A DNA stretch of 64,000 nucleotides from CAWGET01 sp963821715. Lineage in GTDB: Bacteria; Bacteroidota; Ignavibacteria; Ignavibacteriales; Melioribacteraceae. The position numbers were made by a program, and so were the translations under genes. This document shows, piece after piece, positions 18,590 through 27,500 of this stretch (its first letter is position 1; every line of letters begins with the position of its first letter). The notes beneath the pieces were generated by a model, which saw only the letters and a list, made by a program, of their open reading frames with translations, was not told the DNA's origin and searched no databases. The DNA is taken from contig CAWGET010000005.1 in the NCBI GenBank assembly GCA_963821715.1, forward strand, positions 124,001-188,000. Reading direction: 5' to 3'.

Positions 18590-19855
18590 ATGCTTGACTT
18601 AAAATTTATTCGTGAGAATCCCGAAAAAGTTAAAGAAGGAATAAAGAATAAAAACGAAAAAGATACGGTTGATGAAATTTTATCTCTCGACGAGAAACGG
18701 CGAGAATTAATTGTTCAGGTTGAAGAATTAAAAGCGAAGAAGAATCAAACTTCTCAGCAGATAGGAGAGATGAAAAAATCGGGGGGTGATGCATCCGGAA
18801 TTATTTCCGAAATGAAACGCGTCGGCGATATGATTGCTGATCTCGATACTCAGCTTGGCGAAACGCAGCATCAGTTAGATCAATTGCTGATGTGGGTTCC
18901 GAATCTTCCCGCCGATTCTACTCCGATCGGATCATCCGCAGAAGAAAACGTTGAATCGAGAAAATGGCAGCCGGAAGATTTTGATACCGAAAAAGATTTC
19001 GAACAGTTAGATCATATCGAGCTCGGGAAGAAATTGGATATTCTTGATTTTGAAAGAGGCGCTAAAATTTCCGGCTCCGGATTTCCTGTTTATAAAGGAA
19101 AAGGGGCTACTCTCGAAAGAGCGTTGATAAATTTTATGCTGGACTATCATCTAAATCATCATAATTACAAAGAAGTTTTTGTTCCGTTTCTGGTGAACAG
19201 AGAATCGATGAAGGGAACCGGGCAAATTCCGAAACTTGAAGAAGATATGTATGCTACCAAGGATGATGATCTCTATTTAATTCCGACAGCAGAGGTCCCG
19301 ATCACAAACCTTCACAGAAGCGAAATAATAAATGAATCCGATCTGCCTAAATATTACGTAGGTTATTCTGCTTGCTTCAGAAGAGAAGCTGGTTCTTACG
19401 GAAAAGACTCGAAAGGATTTTTACGAGTTCATCAATTTAATAAAGTGGAAATGGTAAAATTTGTAAAACCGGAAAACTCATTTGAAGAGTTGGAAAATTT
19501 GGTAAGCGACGCCGAAGATATTTTGAAAGAGTTAAAAATACCGTATAGAATTCTTCTTCTCTGTTCAGGCGATCTAAGTTTTTCCGCCGCGAAATGTTAC
19601 GATATTGAGACCTGGTCGCCCGCCGAAAACAAATGGCTGGAAGCTTCATCGTGCAGTACATTCGGTGAATTCCAAGCCCGGCGCGCTAATATTCGTTACA
19701 GAAAAGAAGATACCAAAAAACTCGAATTCCTTCATACATTGAACGGTTCCGGTTTGGCTACGAGCCGATTGATGGTATCGATATTGGAAAATTATCAGAC
19801 TCCGGAAGGAAAAATAATCGTTCCCGAAAGTTTTGCAGAAATATACCGGTTTTAG
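18590..19855 (+). CDS. serS: Seryl-tRNA synthetase
   Basis: 421 residues, the usual bacterial length. The N-terminal coiled-coil tRNA-binding arm (about 30-100, from LSLDEKRRELIVQVEELK) is followed by the class II catalytic core: motif 2 region ACFRREAGSYGKDSKGFLR and motif 3 region FLHTLNGSGLATSRLM. LIPTAEVPITNLH is the serine/ATP-binding TAE motif. It charges tRNA-Ser and tRNA-Sec with serine. GGAG precedes the ATG. It lies 34 bases after leuS and is probably co-transcribed with it. The frame is intact. Confidence 0.97.
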   Translation: MLDLKFIRENPEKVKEGIKNKNEKDTVDEILSLDEKRRELIVQVEELKAKKNQTSQQIGEMKKSGGDASGIISEMKRVGDMIADLDTQLGETQHQLDQLLMWVPNLPADSTPIGSSAEENVESRKWQPEDFDTEKDFEQLDHIELGKKLDILDFERGAKISGSGFPVYKGKGATLERALINFMLDYHLNHHNYKEVFVPFLVNRESMKGTGQIPKLEEDMYATKDDDLYLIPTAEVPITNLHRSEIINESDLPKYYVGYSACFRREAGSYGKDSKGFLRVHQFNKVEMVKFVKPENSFEELENLVSDAEDILKELKIPYRILLLCSGDLSFSAAKCYDIETWSPAENKWLEASSCSTFGEFQARRANIRYRKEDTKKLEFLHTLNGSGLATSRLMVSILENYQTPEGKIIVPESFAEIYRF

Positions 19856-19914
19856 AGTGATTGAGTAACGATAAAAACCGTAGTTATTTTACTATTAATG
19901 GTTATATAATTCTT

Positions 19915-20002
19915 TAACCACTAAGCTTGCAAAGAATACACAGAGCACTCTAGGATTTTTCCCCTTGGTGAACTTATGCCTTCCTTGTGAATTTAGTGGT
20001 TA
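19915..20002. repeat. Intergenic inverted-repeat element
   Basis: TAACCACTAA (19915-19924) and TTAGTGGTTA (19993-20002) are perfect 10-bp inverted arms bounding about 68 bases with internal partial symmetry (CACAGAGCACTC, CCCCTTGGTGAA). This form (TAACCACnAAG...TTAGTGGTTA) resembles non-coding intergenic elements common in many bacterial genomes. It lies in the 341-base gap between serS and the first ABC gene, which otherwise holds no gene. Confidence 0.5.
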
Positions 20003-20196
20003 TACCTTTTCAAAAATCCTCTCTTCTTTACTCCCTATTCATTTCCCAATTGATAGAATAAATGGAACACTGATGACGCTGATTCAGTGGATTTAGGCTG
20101 ATTAAAAGCCTGAAAGAAATAATAGTCTTTTGAACTTAATATATTTCATTTTGTTTTAGTATCTTTAATATTCCAATTTATAGATACAAAGGATAT

Positions 20197-21945
20197 ATGG
20201 GCGGATTATCCTCTTTAAAAAAATATTTTCTGCATTACAAGAAGAAACTCTTTATGGGAGTTCTGTTTATTCTCATTTCGAACTCCGCAGAAGTTTATAT
20301 CCCTCTTCTTCTTAAAAACGGCATTGATGCGATACAAGAAGGCTTCAATTATGACGCGATTCTTCGTTACGCAATAATGATTGTCGGCGCGGCGCTTATA
20401 AGCGGTATTTTCCGTTTCTTAATACGACAAACTATTATTGTAATTTCCCGAGAAATAGAATACGATCTTCGGCAGGATTTCTGGAGTCATATTCAGAAGT
20501 TAACGTTGCGATATTTCCAGAATAATTCTACGGGAAATATTATGGCGCACGCTACAAATGATATCAGCGCAGTTAGAATGTTCATAGGTCCGGCGGTTAT
20601 GTATTCAATCGATACAGGCACCAAATTCATAATCATCATCGCAATAATGGTAACGATGAATTGGGAGTTGACTCTTTACACTTTGCTGCCGCTTCCTCTT
20701 TTATCATATTTCGTATATAAACTCAGCAAAAAAATTCACAAAAAGTTTACAAAAATTCAGGAGAAATTTTCTGAGCTGACAACCAAGGCGCAGGAAAATT
20801 TTTCCGGCATCCGCGTTGTGAAAGCATACGGACGGGAAGAGAGCCAGATTGGCGGATTTACAAATTTAAGTCTCGATTATCTTGACCGGAAAATGGATAT
20901 GGTTAAAATCCAAGCTGCGTTTCAGCCGATATTGTATATCATTTCCGGAGTATCAATCATTATCGTTATATGGCTTGGCGGTAAGATGGTTATAAACGGA
21001 ACGATGACTATTGGGGAGATAACAGCGTTTGTAATTTATCTCGGTATGCTCATCTGGCCGATGATCGCATTCGGCTGGATACTGAACATCATTCAGCAGG
21101 CGAGCGCAAGTATGAGGAGGTTGGAAAAAATATTCGCGGAAAAAATCGAGATCCGAGATAACGCTAAAACAAGTTCCGCCGTCAATTCCATATCTGGGGA
21201 TATCGAGTTTAAAAATGTTTCTTTCCGGTTTGGTGAAAAACTTCCATATGTGCTTAAGAATATTGATTTTAAAATTCCGAAAGGTTCAACCGTAGCCATA
21301 ATTGGGCATACAGGTGTTGGAAAGACCGCGCTGGTAAATTTAATTCCGAGACTTTACGATATTACGGAAGGCGAGTTGACGATTGACGGCATTAATATTA
21401 AGGAAATTCCGCTGAAAGTTTTACGTAAGAATATCGGGATGGTTCCGCAGGAAACATTTTTATTCTCGGATACGCTTACAAATAATATTTTATACGGAAC
21501 GGATAACGGCGATATGGAACTGGTAAAAAAAGTTTCGCAAATATCGCAGTTAGATAAAGATGTAGAAAATTTCCCCAAAGGATTCGATACTGTTTTGGGC
21601 GAACGGGGAATAACATTATCGGGCGGACAGAAGCAGAGAACTTCTCTTGCACGCGCTCTTGCGGCCGATCCTAAAATATTAATATTAGACGATTCTTTTT
21701 CGGCGGTAGATACGAACACAGAAGAGGAGATACTTGATAATCTTAAAGAATTTATGAAAGATAGAACGAGCATAATTATAAGTCACAGAATTTCGACCGT
21801 TAAGGACGCCGATAAAATTATCGTCCTGCACGAAGGAAAAATTGCTGAGGAAGGATCTCATCTGGAATTAATTTCACAAGAAGGAATTTATGCAGACCTT
21901 CATTTTAAGCAGCAGCTTGAAGAAGAGTTGAAAGAATTAAATTAA
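20197..21945 (+). CDS. ABC exporter half-transporter, degenerate-site subunit
   Basis: 582 residues. Six-helix type I exporter domain (about 1-310) followed by an ATPase domain. Walker A is GHTGVGKT, the Q-loop VPQETFLF, the signature LSGGQKQR, Walker B ILILDDSFSAVD and the H-loop IIISHRIST. Walker B has Asp where the catalytic Glu normally stands, while the signature is canonical. The partner gene at 22989 shows the opposite arrangement, as in heterodimeric exporters such as TM287/288. It probably exports a lipid, peptide or drug-like substrate. A TATCTTTA box lies about 35 bases upstream. It heads a probable four-gene unit ending in fbp. Confidence 0.93.
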   Translation: MGGLSSLKKYFLHYKKKLFMGVLFILISNSAEVYIPLLLKNGIDAIQEGFNYDAILRYAIMIVGAALISGIFRFLIRQTIIVISREIEYDLRQDFWSHIQKLTLRYFQNNSTGNIMAHATNDISAVRMFIGPAVMYSIDTGTKFIIIIAIMVTMNWELTLYTLLPLPLLSYFVYKLSKKIHKKFTKIQEKFSELTTKAQENFSGIRVVKAYGREESQIGGFTNLSLDYLDRKMDMVKIQAAFQPILYIISGVSIIIVIWLGGKMVINGTMTIGEITAFVIYLGMLIWPMIAFGWILNIIQQASASMRRLEKIFAEKIEIRDNAKTSSAVNSISGDIEFKNVSFRFGEKLPYVLKNIDFKIPKGSTVAIIGHTGVGKTALVNLIPRLYDITEGELTIDGINIKEIPLKVLRKNIGMVPQETFLFSDTLTNNILYGTDNGDMELVKKVSQISQLDKDVENFPKGFDTVLGERGITLSGGQKQRTSLARALAADPKILILDDSFSAVDTNTEEEILDNLKEFMKDRTSIIISHRISTVKDADKIIVLHEGKIAEEGSHLELISQEGIYADLHFKQQLEEELKELN

Positions 21946-21963
21946 GCGAAGATTGGATTTATT

Positions 21964-22977
21964 ATGGAAAAGAAAAAAATAGTTTTTTTTGCGACGCCGA
22001 TAAAAGAAAAAAATTATCTGAAGAAAAAATTAAAAAAGAAAAATTATGATCTCGAATTTTACACTGATTCATTAACGGAAGTGAACGCAGAATTAATAAA
22101 AGGCGCGGAGGCTATTTCGGTTTTCATCTACTCAAATGTATCCAAAAAAGTTTTGGAAAACGCCGATAAACTAAAACTGATTGCTACGCGAAGCACAGGC
22201 TTTAATCATATTGATCTTGACGAAGCGAAGAAAAAAAATATAGCCGTCGCAAATGTTCCTTACTACGGCGAGAATACTGTGGCGGAACATACATTTGCTT
22301 TAATCCTGGCGCTATCCAGAAATCTTCATAAAGCATACATAAGAACTTTACAAAGTAATTTTTCGCTGGAAGGATTGCGCGGCTTCGACTTAAAGAATAA
22401 AACACTCGGAGTGATAGGCGCCGGAAGCATTGGAGTTCATGTGATGAAAATGGCAAAAGGTTTTGGGATGAAAGTGATCGCCTTCGATGTAAACAGAAAT
22501 CATATACTCGAAGAACTGCTTGATTTTACGTATGTAAATTTTGACGAGTTGCTCGCGAACTCGGATATCATTTCTATGCATGCGCCTTATAACAAGCATA
22601 CGCATCATCTAATAAATATGGAAAATATCGAAAAAGTAAAACGGGGCGCGCTATTCATCAATACGGCAAGAAGCGGATTAATACAGCCGGACGCGCTTTA
22701 TTATGCGATTGAAAAGGGAATATTCGGAGGCGCCGGTCTCGATGTATTTGAAGGCGAAGATCTGATGAACGATGAAAATCAAATGCTTACTAAAAATGTT
22801 CCGGTCGAAAATCTTGAAGCAGTATTAAAAAGAAATTTATTGATGAGGCGGGAAAATGTGATAATCACTCCGCATATGGCTTTCGATTCCGTTGAAGCAG
22901 TTGAAAGAATTCTTGATACGACCGCTGAAAACATTGATTGTTTTTTCAACGAAAATAAATATTACAAAGTTGTGTAA
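21964..22977 (+). CDS. D-2-hydroxyacid dehydrogenase (D-lactate dehydrogenase-like)
   Basis: 337 residues. NAD-binding domain with GVIGAGSIGVHVMKMAKGFGMKVIAFD (GxGxxG and the Asp that selects NAD), the catalytic-arginine region NTARSGLI, a Glu in FEGED and the catalytic His in ITPHMAFDS. The N-terminal part (STGFNHIDLDEAKK, PYYGENTVAEHTFALIL) fits the D-lactate dehydrogenase branch, which reduces pyruvate to D-lactate with NADH. The exact substrate is uncertain. It lies 18 bases after one ABC half-transporter and 11 bases before the other, so all three are surely one operon. Confidence 0.9.
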   Translation: MEKKKIVFFATPIKEKNYLKKKLKKKNYDLEFYTDSLTEVNAELIKGAEAISVFIYSNVSKKVLENADKLKLIATRSTGFNHIDLDEAKKKNIAVANVPYYGENTVAEHTFALILALSRNLHKAYIRTLQSNFSLEGLRGFDLKNKTLGVIGAGSIGVHVMKMAKGFGMKVIAFDVNRNHILEELLDFTYVNFDELLANSDIISMHAPYNKHTHHLINMENIEKVKRGALFINTARSGLIQPDALYYAIEKGIFGGAGLDVFEGEDLMNDENQMLTKNVPVENLEAVLKRNLLMRRENVIITPHMAFDSVEAVERILDTTAENIDCFFNENKYYKVV

Positions 22978-22988
22978 CAGGAAATTAG

Positions 22989-24776
22989 ATGCCCGAAGAA
23001 AAAGACGATGAAATATTAGGGAAAGCATACGATTCTAAATTGATGAAAAGGCTGCTGACCTATGTTAAGCCTTACAAGAAATATGTGATCATCGCAATAG
23101 TTTTGAATTTGGTTGTAGCCGGACTAGGACCGTTGCGTCCATACTTAACAAAAGTTGCCATCGACGATAAAATAGCGAACAGCGATGTAAACGGATTGAT
23201 CGTAATTTCTTTAATACTGGTAGGCTCGTTGCTCCTCCAGTCAGTTATTCAATATGCGCTTACATATTACACACAGTTGATGGGACAAAAAATAATTTAC
23301 GACATGCGCGTAAAATTATTCAGGCACGTTCAAAAACTCGCGTTAAAATTTTTCGACAAAACACCAATAGGGAGAATTGTTACGCGCAACACTAACGACA
23401 TTGAAGCGCTTAATGAATTATTCTCATCCGGCATAGTGATGGTCTTCAGCGATATATTTATAATCGTCTGGATACTCGGCTTTATGTTTTTTATGTCTTG
23501 GGAATTATCCCTCGTCACTTTATCGGTTCTGCCGTTTCTATTTTACGCTACATTTCTCTTCAGAAAGAAAGTGAGGGAAGCTTACCGCGATGTGCGTTTT
23601 CATCTCGCCAGGCTGAATTCCTATATGCAGGAGCATATTACAGGAATAAACATAGTCCAGATCTTCACGAAAGAAAAAGACGAAATGAAACAGTTCGCAT
23701 CGATAAATAAAGATTACCGGACAGCGAACGTCCATTCTATTTTTTATTACGCTCTTTTTTATCCGGCGGTTGAAGTATTAAGTTCAATTGCGATCGCTTT
23801 AATTATCTGGTATGGCGGCGGCGAAGCGATACAAGGCGCTATGACCATCGGCGTGCTTTTCGCGTTTATTCAATATACCGAAATGTTCTTCCGTCCGATT
23901 AGAGATCTATCCGAAAAATATAATATTATGCAGACTGCAATGGCGTCATCGGAAAGAATATTTAAACTTTTTGATAACGAGACTTTTGTAAAAGAACCGG
24001 AAGAACCGCAGCCTTTGGAACAAGTAAAAGGAAAAATCGAATTTGAAAATGTATGGTTCGCGTATAATCCAGAAGATTATGTTTTAAAGAATCTTTCATT
24101 TAAAATTGAGCCGGGAGAAAGCGTTGCAATAGTCGGAGCTACCGGCGCGGGAAAAACGAGCATCATCAATTTATTAACGAGGTTTTACGATATACAAAAA
24201 GGAAAAATATCGATTGACGGAAAAGATATCTCATCAATTAAACAGAGGGAATTAAGAAAATATATCTCCATCGTGCTGCAGGATGTATTTTTGTTTTCGG
24301 GAACTATTGCATCGAATATTTCGCTCGAATCGGAAAATATTGAACGGGAAAAAATAATTGAAGCTGCAAAAATAGTTGGAGCTCACAAATTTATTTCCGA
24401 ACTTCCAAATAAATATGATGAAGAAGTAATGGAAAAGGGAGCGACTTTAAGCGTTGGGCAAAAGCAGTTGATTTCCTTTGCGCGCGCTCTTGCGTATAAT
24501 CCGCAAATACTTATCTTAGATGAGGCAACTTCGAGTGTAGATACGGAAACAGAAATTTTGATTCAAAATGCGATTGAAAAATTGTTAGTAGGAAGAACAT
24601 CGATTGTTATTGCACATCGACTTTCCACAATCCAAAACGCCGATAAAATATTGGTAATGCACCGCGGCGAAATAAGAGAAATTGGAACTCATCAGGAACT
24701 GCTTTCCAACAAGGGAATTTACTATAAGCTGTATCAGCTTCAATATAAAGATCAGGAAGTAATAAAAAGCGCATAA
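22989..24776 (+). CDS. ABC exporter half-transporter, catalytic-site subunit
   Basis: 595 residues. Six-helix exporter domain (about 20-330) and ATPase domain with Walker A GATGAGKT, Q-loop VLQDVFLF, signature LSVGQKQL, Walker B ILILDEATSSVD and H-loop IVIAHRLST. Here Walker B keeps the catalytic Glu while the signature is LSVGQ rather than LSGGQ. Together with the degenerate Walker B of the partner gene this gives one consensus and one degenerate ATP site, the hallmark of heterodimeric exporters. It overlaps no neighbour and is followed after 17 bases by fbp. Confidence 0.93.
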   Translation: MPEEKDDEILGKAYDSKLMKRLLTYVKPYKKYVIIAIVLNLVVAGLGPLRPYLTKVAIDDKIANSDVNGLIVISLILVGSLLLQSVIQYALTYYTQLMGQKIIYDMRVKLFRHVQKLALKFFDKTPIGRIVTRNTNDIEALNELFSSGIVMVFSDIFIIVWILGFMFFMSWELSLVTLSVLPFLFYATFLFRKKVREAYRDVRFHLARLNSYMQEHITGINIVQIFTKEKDEMKQFASINKDYRTANVHSIFYYALFYPAVEVLSSIAIALIIWYGGGEAIQGAMTIGVLFAFIQYTEMFFRPIRDLSEKYNIMQTAMASSERIFKLFDNETFVKEPEEPQPLEQVKGKIEFENVWFAYNPEDYVLKNLSFKIEPGESVAIVGATGAGKTSIINLLTRFYDIQKGKISIDGKDISSIKQRELRKYISIVLQDVFLFSGTIASNISLESENIEREKIIEAAKIVGAHKFISELPNKYDEEVMEKGATLSVGQKQLISFARALAYNPQILILDEATSSVDTETEILIQNAIEKLLVGRTSIVIAHRLSTIQNADKILVMHRGEIREIGTHQELLSNKGIYYKLYQLQYKDQEVIKSA

Positions 24777-24793
24777 ACAAAGGAGAATATTAA

Positions 24794-25819
24794 ATGGCGC
24801 CCAGAAGAATTATGACTCTTGAAAGACACATCCTTGAAGGAGAGAAAAAACATCCGGAAGCCACGGGAGAATTGTCTTCATTATTATCAGATTTATCTTT
24901 AGCCGCAAAAGTTATTTCTTTCGAAGTGAACAAAGCCGGACTCGGCGATATTCTCGGTTTTACAGAATCAAACAACGTTCATGGAGAAACACAAAAAAAA
25001 CTTGATATTTACGCGCATGAAATGCTGCTCGGAGCAATGAGGCACCGTGGGCAAATGGCGATTATGGCTTCCGAAGAAGAAGAAGATATTATTCATACTC
25101 CTGAAGGATTGGAGACGGGAAAATATGTTCTGTTGTTCGATCCGCTCGACGGTTCGTCCAACATTGACGTAAACGTAAGCATCGGGACAATCTTTTCGAT
25201 CTATAAAAGAGTTTCTCCAATGGGAACTCCCGGAACTTTGGACGACTGTCTTCAGCCCGGCGATAAACAAGTAGCAGCCGGTTATGTGGTTTACGGTTCC
25301 AGCACAATTATGGTTTATACAACCGGCGAAGGAGTGTTTGGGTTTACACTCGACCCGACTGTTGGTGAATTTATACTTTCGCATAACAATATGAGAATTC
25401 CCGAAAAAGCTAAAATTTACAGCATCAATGAAGGGAACTATAAATATTGGCATATGGGATTAAAGAGATATATAAAATATCTGCAGGATGCCGATGACCG
25501 GCGCGGGTGGCCGTATTCATCGCGATATATCGGATCGATGGTTGCGGATGTTCACCGTAATTTAATTTACGGAGGAATATTTATGTATCCCGCCGATAAA
25601 AGAAGTCCGCAAGGAAAACTACGCTTAATGTATGAATGTAATCCGATGGCATTTATTACGGAAGCGGCAGGCGGAAGAGCGATTGACGGAAACAAAAGAA
25701 TTATGGAAATTCAGCCGGAGAATCTGCATCAAAGAGTTCCAATTTATATTGGCAGTTCAGACGCGGTTAATACTCTGGAACGATTTCTTAAAGAGCAGGA
25801 AGAGTTGGAGAGTTCGTAG
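24794..25819 (+). CDS. fbp: Fructose-1,6-bisphosphatase class 1
   Basis: 341 residues, normal class I length. Metal- and substrate-binding motifs are LLFDPLDGSSNIDVNVSIG, MVADVHRNLIYGGIFMYP and LMYECNPMAFITEAAGG. It hydrolyses fructose 1,6-bisphosphate to fructose 6-phosphate in gluconeogenesis, fitting the pckA gene in the same window. AAAGGAG precedes the ATG. It is the last gene of the ABC/dehydrogenase unit and is followed by a group of hairpins that may end transcription. Confidence 0.97.
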   Translation: MAPRRIMTLERHILEGEKKHPEATGELSSLLSDLSLAAKVISFEVNKAGLGDILGFTESNNVHGETQKKLDIYAHEMLLGAMRHRGQMAIMASEEEEDIIHTPEGLETGKYVLLFDPLDGSSNIDVNVSIGTIFSIYKRVSPMGTPGTLDDCLQPGDKQVAAGYVVYGSSTIMVYTTGEGVFGFTLDPTVGEFILSHNNMRIPEKAKIYSINEGNYKYWHMGLKRYIKYLQDADDRRGWPYSSRYIGSMVADVHRNLIYGGIFMYPADKRSPQGKLRLMYECNPMAFITEAAGGRAIDGNKRIMEIQPENLHQRVPIYIGSSDAVNTLERFLKEQEELESS

Positions 25820-25917
25820 AAAGAAATTATAAAAAGCTGAAATGAAATTAGCCGCAAGAATTATATGTCTCTTAAAAGTTTGAGCTGAAGCCCGAAGAAA
25901 CTGTCTGACTAATAACT

Positions 25918-25937
25918 CCCAAGCGTAAACGCTTGGG
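25918..25937. repeat. REP-like hairpin 1
   Basis: CCCAAGCG-TAAA-CGCTTGGG, an 8-bp perfect stem with a 4-base loop. It is one of three such hairpins in the 355-base gap between fbp and the next gene (25820-26174); the gap holds no gene. Flanking GAGCTGAAGCCCGAAG and GAGGCTAAAGCCG fragments repeat the same GGCTnAAGCC theme. Confidence 0.6.
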
Positions 25938-26067
25938 TTAATCACAGAAGATTTATTGTAATAATTCTTGCAGAGCTCCTTGATGTTAACCCGAACCTTC
26001 AGGCTTTGGATGAGACTTCAAGCTTATCTAAATGAGGCTAAAGCCGTTTTTTGTTCATGATTAAACT

Positions 26068-26087
26068 CCGTTGGCTGAAGCCAACGG
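26068..26087. repeat. REP-like hairpin 2
   Basis: CCGTTGGC-TGAA-GCCAACGG, an 8-bp perfect stem with a 4-base loop; same dimensions as hairpins 1 and 3. Confidence 0.6.
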
Positions 26088-26100
26088 CAATAGAATTTTT

Positions 26101-26150
26101 GAAATAGCTTTTAGAGTCTATTACCGTCCGCTTTAGCGGACGGGGAAGAA
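26101..26150. repeat. REP-like hairpin 3 within a dispersed 50-bp repeat
   Basis: Contains CCGTCCGC-TTTA-GCGGACGG (26124-26143). The 50-base block matches 49633-49682 at 43 of 50 positions by eye, including GCTTTTA and GGGGAAGAA on either side of the stem. Confidence 0.6.
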
Positions 26151-26174
26151 GCGGCAATGGATTGTGCGAAGATT

Positions 26175-26441
26175 TTATGCTCTAATACTTTTCAAATCCT
26201 CGTCAATTTTTTTTGCGAGTTCTTTATCGGAAATTCCGACTAATTTAATTTTTGTGTTTTTTACGCTTATAACCGGAGCGTCGCCTTCTCCGCGCATATA
26301 TTTGTAGAGATTATATCCAAGTCGGTTTCTGTCATTCGGAATCGGAATATTCTCTTTATATTTTTCCACTATAGCATAAACTTTGCTTTCGAGTGAATCT
26401 TCCGGAAAAGATTTTGTAGAAGGAGGAGGTAACGTCGTCAT
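26175..26441 (-). CDS. Hypothetical protein (88 residues)
   Basis: Soluble, charged protein beginning MTTLPPPSTKSFPEDSLESK, with a proline-rich start and a likely alpha/beta body (VYAIVEKYKENIPIPNDRNR, VISVKNTKIKLVGISDKEL). There is no signal peptide, membrane segment, cysteine pair or recognisable motif. The start codon is followed by ACGACG and preceded by GAGAG. It is divergent from the glycosyltransferase gene with 81 bases between. I do not recognise the family. Confidence 0.6.
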   Translation of the reverse strand: MTTLPPPSTKSFPEDSLESKVYAIVEKYKENIPIPNDRNRLGYNLYKYMRGEGDAPVISVKNTKIKLVGISDKELAKKIDEDLKSIRA

Positions 26442-26522
26442 CTTAAACTCTCATTTTTTTTCTTACTAAATTAACAATAAATTTATATCCTAAAAAATAA
26501 TCTTTAAAGATAAAAAAAAATA

Positions 26523-27500
26523 ATGACGGTTCCCGAAAATCCAAAAAATATTCTAGTAATTCGTTTCAGCTCTCTTGGCGATGTTTTATTGACTTCGCCT
26601 TTTATACGCGCATTAAAAAAGAAATATCCAAACGCCGAAATTGATTTTTTAGTTAAAAGGCAATTTTCTGACGCGGTGAAATTAAACAAATATCTAAACC
26701 GCGTTTATATTTATGGTGATGAACCGGACGAATTTATTAAAAATAAATATGATGTGGTCATTGATTTACAGAATAATGTAAGAAGTAAAAGAGTAGTAAG
26801 AAAATTTAAAGCCGCAAAATTTAAATTCAGAAAACCGAATCTTAAAAAATATTTACTGGTAAAATTTAAAATCAATTTGTTTGATGAAATACATTCTATC
26901 CCGCAAAGATATTCAACCGCTTTCCCCGGTTTAAAACTTGACGAGAACGGCCTTGATCTTTTTCTTCCGGATGAAATTAAGCCTTCTTTACGCCGTGGAA
27001 AAAACTACATCGGTTTCTGTCCCGGATCAAAACATTATACAAAGCAGTGGCCCAAGGAATATTTTATCCATTTAGGAAATATGCTTGCCGAAGAAGACTA
27101 CACAATTTTATTATTTGGTGGAAAGGACGATGAAAATTTGTGCGCCGAGATAGAAAGTGAAATTCCTAAGGCTGTAAACTTATGCAACAATAATAATCTG
27201 TTTCAAACTTCCGCAGATATGAAATTATGCAAGGCGGTAATCTGTAACGATTCCGGCTTGATGCACACAGCCTGCGCATCGGATATTCCGGTTGCCGCAA
27301 TTTTCGGCTCTACGGTCAAAGAATTCGGATTCTTTCCATACAACGCCACAAGTTTAGTTTTAGAAAATAAATCGTTAAGTTGCAGACCTTGTTCGCACAT
27401 TGGGCGCAATCGATGTCCTTTAAAACATTTTAAATGTATGAAAGATATTACACCCGATTTTGTTTATGTTAAACTCCATGAATTGATGAAATCCCTATGA
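26523..27500 (+). CDS. Glycosyltransferase family 9 (heptosyltransferase-like)
   Basis: 325 residues. The N-terminal ILVIRFSSLGDVLLTSPFIRALKKKYP is the typical GT9 start, and the C-terminal CNDSGLMHTACASDIPVAAIFGST is the sugar-nucleotide-binding signature of ADP-heptose:LPS heptosyltransferases. The acceptor is probably the LPS inner core, supported by the Kdo transferase gene that overlaps its stop by four bases (ATGA). Cytoplasmic, membrane-associated. Whether it transfers heptose or another sugar cannot be told. Confidence 0.9.
   Translation: MTVPENPKNILVIRFSSLGDVLLTSPFIRALKKKYPNAEIDFLVKRQFSDAVKLNKYLNRVYIYGDEPDEFIKNKYDVVIDLQNNVRSKRVVRKFKAAKFKFRKPNLKKYLLVKFKINLFDEIHSIPQRYSTAFPGLKLDENGLDLFLPDEIKPSLRRGKNYIGFCPGSKHYTKQWPKEYFIHLGNMLAEEDYTILLFGGKDDENLCAEIESEIPKAVNLCNNNNLFQTSADMKLCKAVICNDSGLMHTACASDIPVAAIFGSTVKEFGFFPYNATSLVLENKSLSCRPCSHIGRNRCPLKHFKCMKDITPDFVYVKLHELMKSL

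Noticed and set aside
21354..21773. 139-codon minus-strand frame in the first ABC gene
   Set aside because: Antisense of the ATPase domain; serine-rich artefact.
24968..25453. 161-codon minus-strand frame inside fbp
   Set aside because: Lies fully opposite an unmistakable fbp gene; composition is that of antisense translation and there is no binding site.
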